Origin: Streptomyces sp. TRM70350
GTDB lineage: Bacteria; Actinomycetota; Actinomycetes; Streptomycetales; Streptomycetaceae
Assembly: GCF_019219825.1 (NCBI RefSeq)
Contig: NZ_JAHUXH010000019.1
Span: 1 to 64,000 of the forward strand
DNA: 64,000 nucleotides
Direction of reading: 5' to 3'
The notes under the pieces are model-generated. The model saw only the letters and a program-made list of their open reading frames with translations. It was not told the DNA's origin and made no database searches. Below are positions 61,310 to 64,000 of the stretch, one piece after another; the stretch's first letter is position 1, and every line of letters starts with the position of its first letter. A program made the position numbers and the translations under genes.

Positions 61310-61737
61310 CGCAGTCCTCCTCGCGACCACCGGCGGCCCCTGACCGCCGCCGGCTTCCAATGCTTCTCACCTTATGAGGATTCGGGGCGACTGCGTATGG
61401 GTGAGGAAGGGTGGGATCAGACCTCATCAGTCCCACTGGCATCAGCGGCAACACCGTATGAAGGCGTACGAATCGGGGGGCGCGCCGTACATATATCTAC
61501 GCGCCGGTGGCTCACGCCGTAGCGCGCATCGCCCGGTCAGGTGAGTTGAGACCTCTTCGAAACATCGGTGTGTTGGCAGGCCCGTACGCGCCGACAAGTC
61601 ACGTACTGCAACAGGAAGGCCCAACCTCCTTGATATCCAAGGCATTTAGCGTCTCATGACCTTGCAGAAACGTGCCTGTCAACGGGTGCATATGCGTCCG
61701 CACTACCCCACCGCATGAGCCCTACTATCGGCTCGCC
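61310..61737. other. Divergent intergenic region hisC / LacI regulator
   Basis: About 430 bases with lower GC than the genes (CCGTACATATATCTACGCGCC near 61487). No gene is supported. Promoters of both divergent genes must be here. No LacI-type palindrome was placed with confidence. Confidence 0.4.
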
Positions 61738-62844
61738 ATGACAGCAGCAGGGAAGCACCAGGTGAGCCGCGCGGAAACCTCTCGTCGAGGCAGTCGGCCG
61801 GGCCGGGCGGGCATCAGAGACGTGGCCGCCGCCGCCGGAGTCTCCATCACGACCGTCTCCGACGCCCTCAACGGCAAGGGCCGGCTCCCGGACGCCACCC
61901 GACGCCATGTCCGCGAGGTCGCCGACCGGCTGGGCTACCGCCCCTCGGCCGCGGCCCGAACTCTCCGTACCGGCAAGTCCGGGCTGATCGGTCTGACCGT
62001 GACGACGTACGGGGATGAACCTTTCACCTTCACGGAGTTCGCGTACTTCGCCGAGATGGCCCGCGCCGCCACCTCGGCCGCGCTCGCCCGCGGCTACGCC
62101 CTCGTCATCCTGCCCGCGACCTCCCGCCACGACGTGTGGTCGAACGTCGCCCTCGATGGCACCGTTGTCATCGACCCCTCCGACCACGATCCGGTCGTCA
62201 ACGAACTGGTCAGGCAGGGTTTACCGGTCGTCTCCGACGGCCGCCCGGCCGGCACGCTCCCGGTCACGGCCTGGGTCGACAACGATCACGAGGCCGCGGT
62301 GCTCGGCATCCTCGACCACCTCGCCGAGGCCGGCGCCCGCCGGATCGGCCTGCTGACCGGGACCACGACCGACACCTACACACACCTGTCCACCACGGCG
62401 TACCTGCACTGGTGCGAACGCGTCGGCCAGGACCCGGTCTACGAGGCGTACCCGGCGCACGATCCCTGCGCGGGCGCCGTCGCCGCCGACCGGCTGCTCG
62501 CCCGGCCCGACCGGCCGGACGCCGTCTACGGCCTGTTCGACCCGAACGGCACCGACCTGCTCGCCGCCGCCCGTCGCTACGGACTGCGCGTACCGGACGA
62601 TCTGCTGCTGGTCTGCTGCAGCGAGTCCACCGTGTACGCCAACACCGAGCCGCCCATCACCACGCTCTCCCTGAAGCCGCGCCGGATCGGCACGGCCGCG
62701 GTCCAGCTGCTCATCGACGCCATCGAGGGCGTCGAGTCGGACCGGCCGGTCGAGCAGGTCATACCGACCGAGCTGATCGTGCGCACCTCGTCGCAGCGGC
62801 GCTCGCCACGCACCACGGTCAGCCCACCGCGGACGCCCGGCTAG
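61738..62844 (+). CDS. LacI-family transcriptional regulator
   Basis: 368 residues from ATG at 61738; an upstream frame to 61672 lacks a ribosome site. N-terminal helix-turn-helix and hinge (about 24-80: IRDVAAAAGVSITTVSDALN, LGYRPSAAARTLRTGKS), then a periplasmic-binding-protein-like sensor (about 82-345) with DGTVVIDPSDHDPVVNELVR and RIGTAAVQLLIDAIEGVES. It probably represses sugar-related genes, but none is adjacent, so its regulon is elsewhere. In S. coelicolor the gene in this place was named rstP, from memory. Confidence 0.88.
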   Translation: MTAAGKHQVSRAETSRRGSRPGRAGIRDVAAAAGVSITTVSDALNGKGRLPDATRRHVREVADRLGYRPSAAARTLRTGKSGLIGLTVTTYGDEPFTFTEFAYFAEMARAATSAALARGYALVILPATSRHDVWSNVALDGTVVIDPSDHDPVVNELVRQGLPVVSDGRPAGTLPVTAWVDNDHEAAVLGILDHLAEAGARRIGLLTGTTTDTYTHLSTTAYLHWCERVGQDPVYEAYPAHDPCAGAVAADRLLARPDRPDAVYGLFDPNGTDLLAAARRYGLRVPDDLLLVCCSESTVYANTEPPITTLSLKPRRIGTAAVQLLIDAIEGVESDRPVEQVIPTELIVRTSSQRRSPRTTVSPPRTPG

Positions 62845-63219
62845 GGCCGGTCGTTCGCATCAGGTCGGCTGAGGGAAACTGCGCCATTCAGCCGACCCGA
62901 GCGGGGGCGATGTCGGCTGGGGGTCCCCTGCTCGAAGAGCTGGGGGGAGCCCGTGCCAGGCCCCGCGACACCGGCATGATCCCAACGACCGGCGGGGCTG
63001 AAGCACGCCACAGGGGTGGCGCGGCGCGGTCGACGGACCGGTGAAAGCCCGACCCAATCGGGGCGAAAGCCGCGGTGAACCGGAGTCCAGTTCCGATTCA
63101 CCACCCCTGGGTCATCACATGGCGCGATCCGCATTCCTATGATGGGCCCACGACACCGCGGGCCGCTGCGACCAGGCAGTCCGATGCGGTGCAGATGCGG
63201 CGCGATGGTGGAGGGGTCG
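62845..63219. other. Intergenic region before the metallophosphatase
   Basis: 375 bases. An imperfect hairpin (GTCGGCTGAGGG.../...CAGCCGAC, 62863-62898) directly after the LacI gene could be its terminator. GTCGGCTG recurs near 62912. The rest holds no supported gene. Confidence 0.4.
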
Positions 63220-64000
63220 ATGACTCAGGGGGCCGGTCAGGGACCCGAGGTGGAGCGGACGGCGACGCTGCGCGACTTCCGGGTGCCCGCTTACGTCCAC
63301 GAGACCGGCCCGTACGTCCACAGCGCGCACCCCGGCGAGGTCGCAAGCCCCGTCGCCGAGCCGGTGGACTACCCGGAGGAGTACACGCCCACGGAGCGCG
63401 ACCTGCCCGTCATCAACCGGGGTGACACGGTTCAGGTGAGCGTCGATCCGCTGGCCGTCCCGGCCGCACAGCCGCAGTCCACCACCGGCCCCGGGCCCCT
63501 GTACGTCGTGGGCGACGTGCACGGCTATCTCGACGAGCTGGTGGCCGCGCTGCAGGAGAAGGGCCTCATCGACGCCGCAGGCCAGTGGTGCGCAGGGACC
63601 GCACGGCTGTGGTTCCTGGGCGACTTCACCGACCGCGGTCCGGACGGCATCGGCGTCATCGACCTCGTGATGCGGCTGTCCGCCGAGGCCGCCGCGGCCG
63701 GCGGCTACTGCAAGGCCCTGATGGGCAATCACGAACTGCTGCTGCTCGGCGCCAAGCGGTTCGGCGACACACCCGTCAACTCCGGCGCGGGCACCGCCAC
63801 CTTCCAGGCGGCCTGGCTGCTCAACGGCGGGCAGAAGACCGACATGGACCGGCTCCAGGACCACCATCTGCAGTGGATGGCCCGCCTCGACGCGCTCGTC
63901 GAGATCGACGGCCATCTGCTCGTCCACTCCGACACCACCGCCTATCTCGACTACGGCGACTCCATCGAGGCCGTCAACGACAACGTCCGCGAGGCCCTCA
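63220..64000 (+). CDS. Calcineurin-like metallophosphoesterase (partial at window end)
   Basis: 260 residues visible from ATG at 63220 (GAGGGGTCG upstream); the frame is open to the window edge. Residues 1-85 are a Pro/Glu-rich extension (VASPVAEPVDYPEEYTPTER). The PPP-type domain then shows all early motifs: VVGDVHGYLDEL (GDxHG), FLGDFTDRGPDGIG (GDxxDRG) and ALMGNHELLLLG (GNHE). A bacterial serine/threonine-type phosphatase or diadenosine polyphosphatase relative. No signal peptide, so cytoplasmic. Confidence 0.85.
   Translation, partial: MTQGAGQGPEVERTATLRDFRVPAYVHETGPYVHSAHPGEVASPVAEPVDYPEEYTPTERDLPVINRGDTVQVSVDPLAVPAAQPQSTTGPGPLYVVGDVHGYLDELVAALQEKGLIDAAGQWCAGTARLWFLGDFTDRGPDGIGVIDLVMRLSAEAAAAGGYCKALMGNHELLLLGAKRFGDTPVNSGAGTATFQAAWLLNGGQKTDMDRLQDHHLQWMARLDALVEIDGHLLVHSDTTAYLDYGDSIEAVNDNVREAL

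Overview
The window reads as origin-proximal chromosome of a Streptomyces: very high GC with GC-rich third codon positions, Streptomyces-type gene sets (subtilisin inhibitor, anti-sigma-like ATPases, bifunctional primase/polymerase proteins, fused CydCD), and five ParB parS-type sites (three exact copies of GTTTCACGTGAAAC, two with one mismatch). The blocks hisC-cydA-cydB-cydCD and serS-pheA-DyP-copper genes fit the conserved core near oriC as I remember it; no database was consulted.

Region 1 (1-5060) is the decayed end of an integrative element at a tRNA-Arg(ACG) gene. It holds the 3' end of a GntR/UTRA regulator, its divergent-repeat promoter, a truncated plasmid-type regulatory gene, an orphan membrane gene, an IS5-type transposase scrap, an orphan gene of lower GC, and the end of a Tn554-like recombinase set (tnpB C-terminus plus a DUF6262/TnpC-like gene) that interrupts a twice-frameshifted tyrosine integrase. 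Region 2 (5200-18300) has tRNA-Ser(GCT), an SSI-type protease inhibitor, a 1515-residue PAS/degenerate-kinase/receiver protein, a scar that removed the 5' halves of a divergent TetR-MFS pair, an acyl-CoA ligase, an ECF sigma factor and a chsH2-chsH1-ltp2-like operon. Region 3 (18300-33400) carries repeats, two unusual secreted proteins, two primase/polymerase-like proteins, tRNA-Ser(TGA), an HtrA protease, a glycerophosphodiesterase, two anti-sigma-like ATPases, a PP2C phosphatase and an aminopeptidase P.

Region 4 (32600-38900) is a copper handling and redox run: a membrane protein, YcnI, SCO1, PCuAC, a CopC-CopD fusion and a Tat-exported DyP peroxidase. Region 5 (38990-52900) has pheA, a DnaA-box-rich intergenic stretch, serS, two Cof-type HAD phosphatases, a second tRNA-Ser(GCT), a two-pair ABC-2 exporter operon, an M24 protein followed by a hydrolase-SDR fusion, a flavin oxidoreductase and an M23 peptidase. 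Region 6 (53100-64000) is the cytochrome bd operon cydA-cydB-cydCD under a clear Rex operator, then a cyclophilin-like gene, hisC, a LacI regulator and a metallophosphatase that runs off the window.

Most of the window is ordinary core chromosome. The less ordinary items are the layered mobile-element wreck at the left end, the large pseudokinase with its repeat-built linker, the TetR/MFS scar, the KPGE-repeat secreted protein, minisatellites inside coding linkers, and the intergenic DnaA boxes. I saw no CRISPR array, rRNA, or intact mobile element, and nothing that I can claim as a wholly new system.
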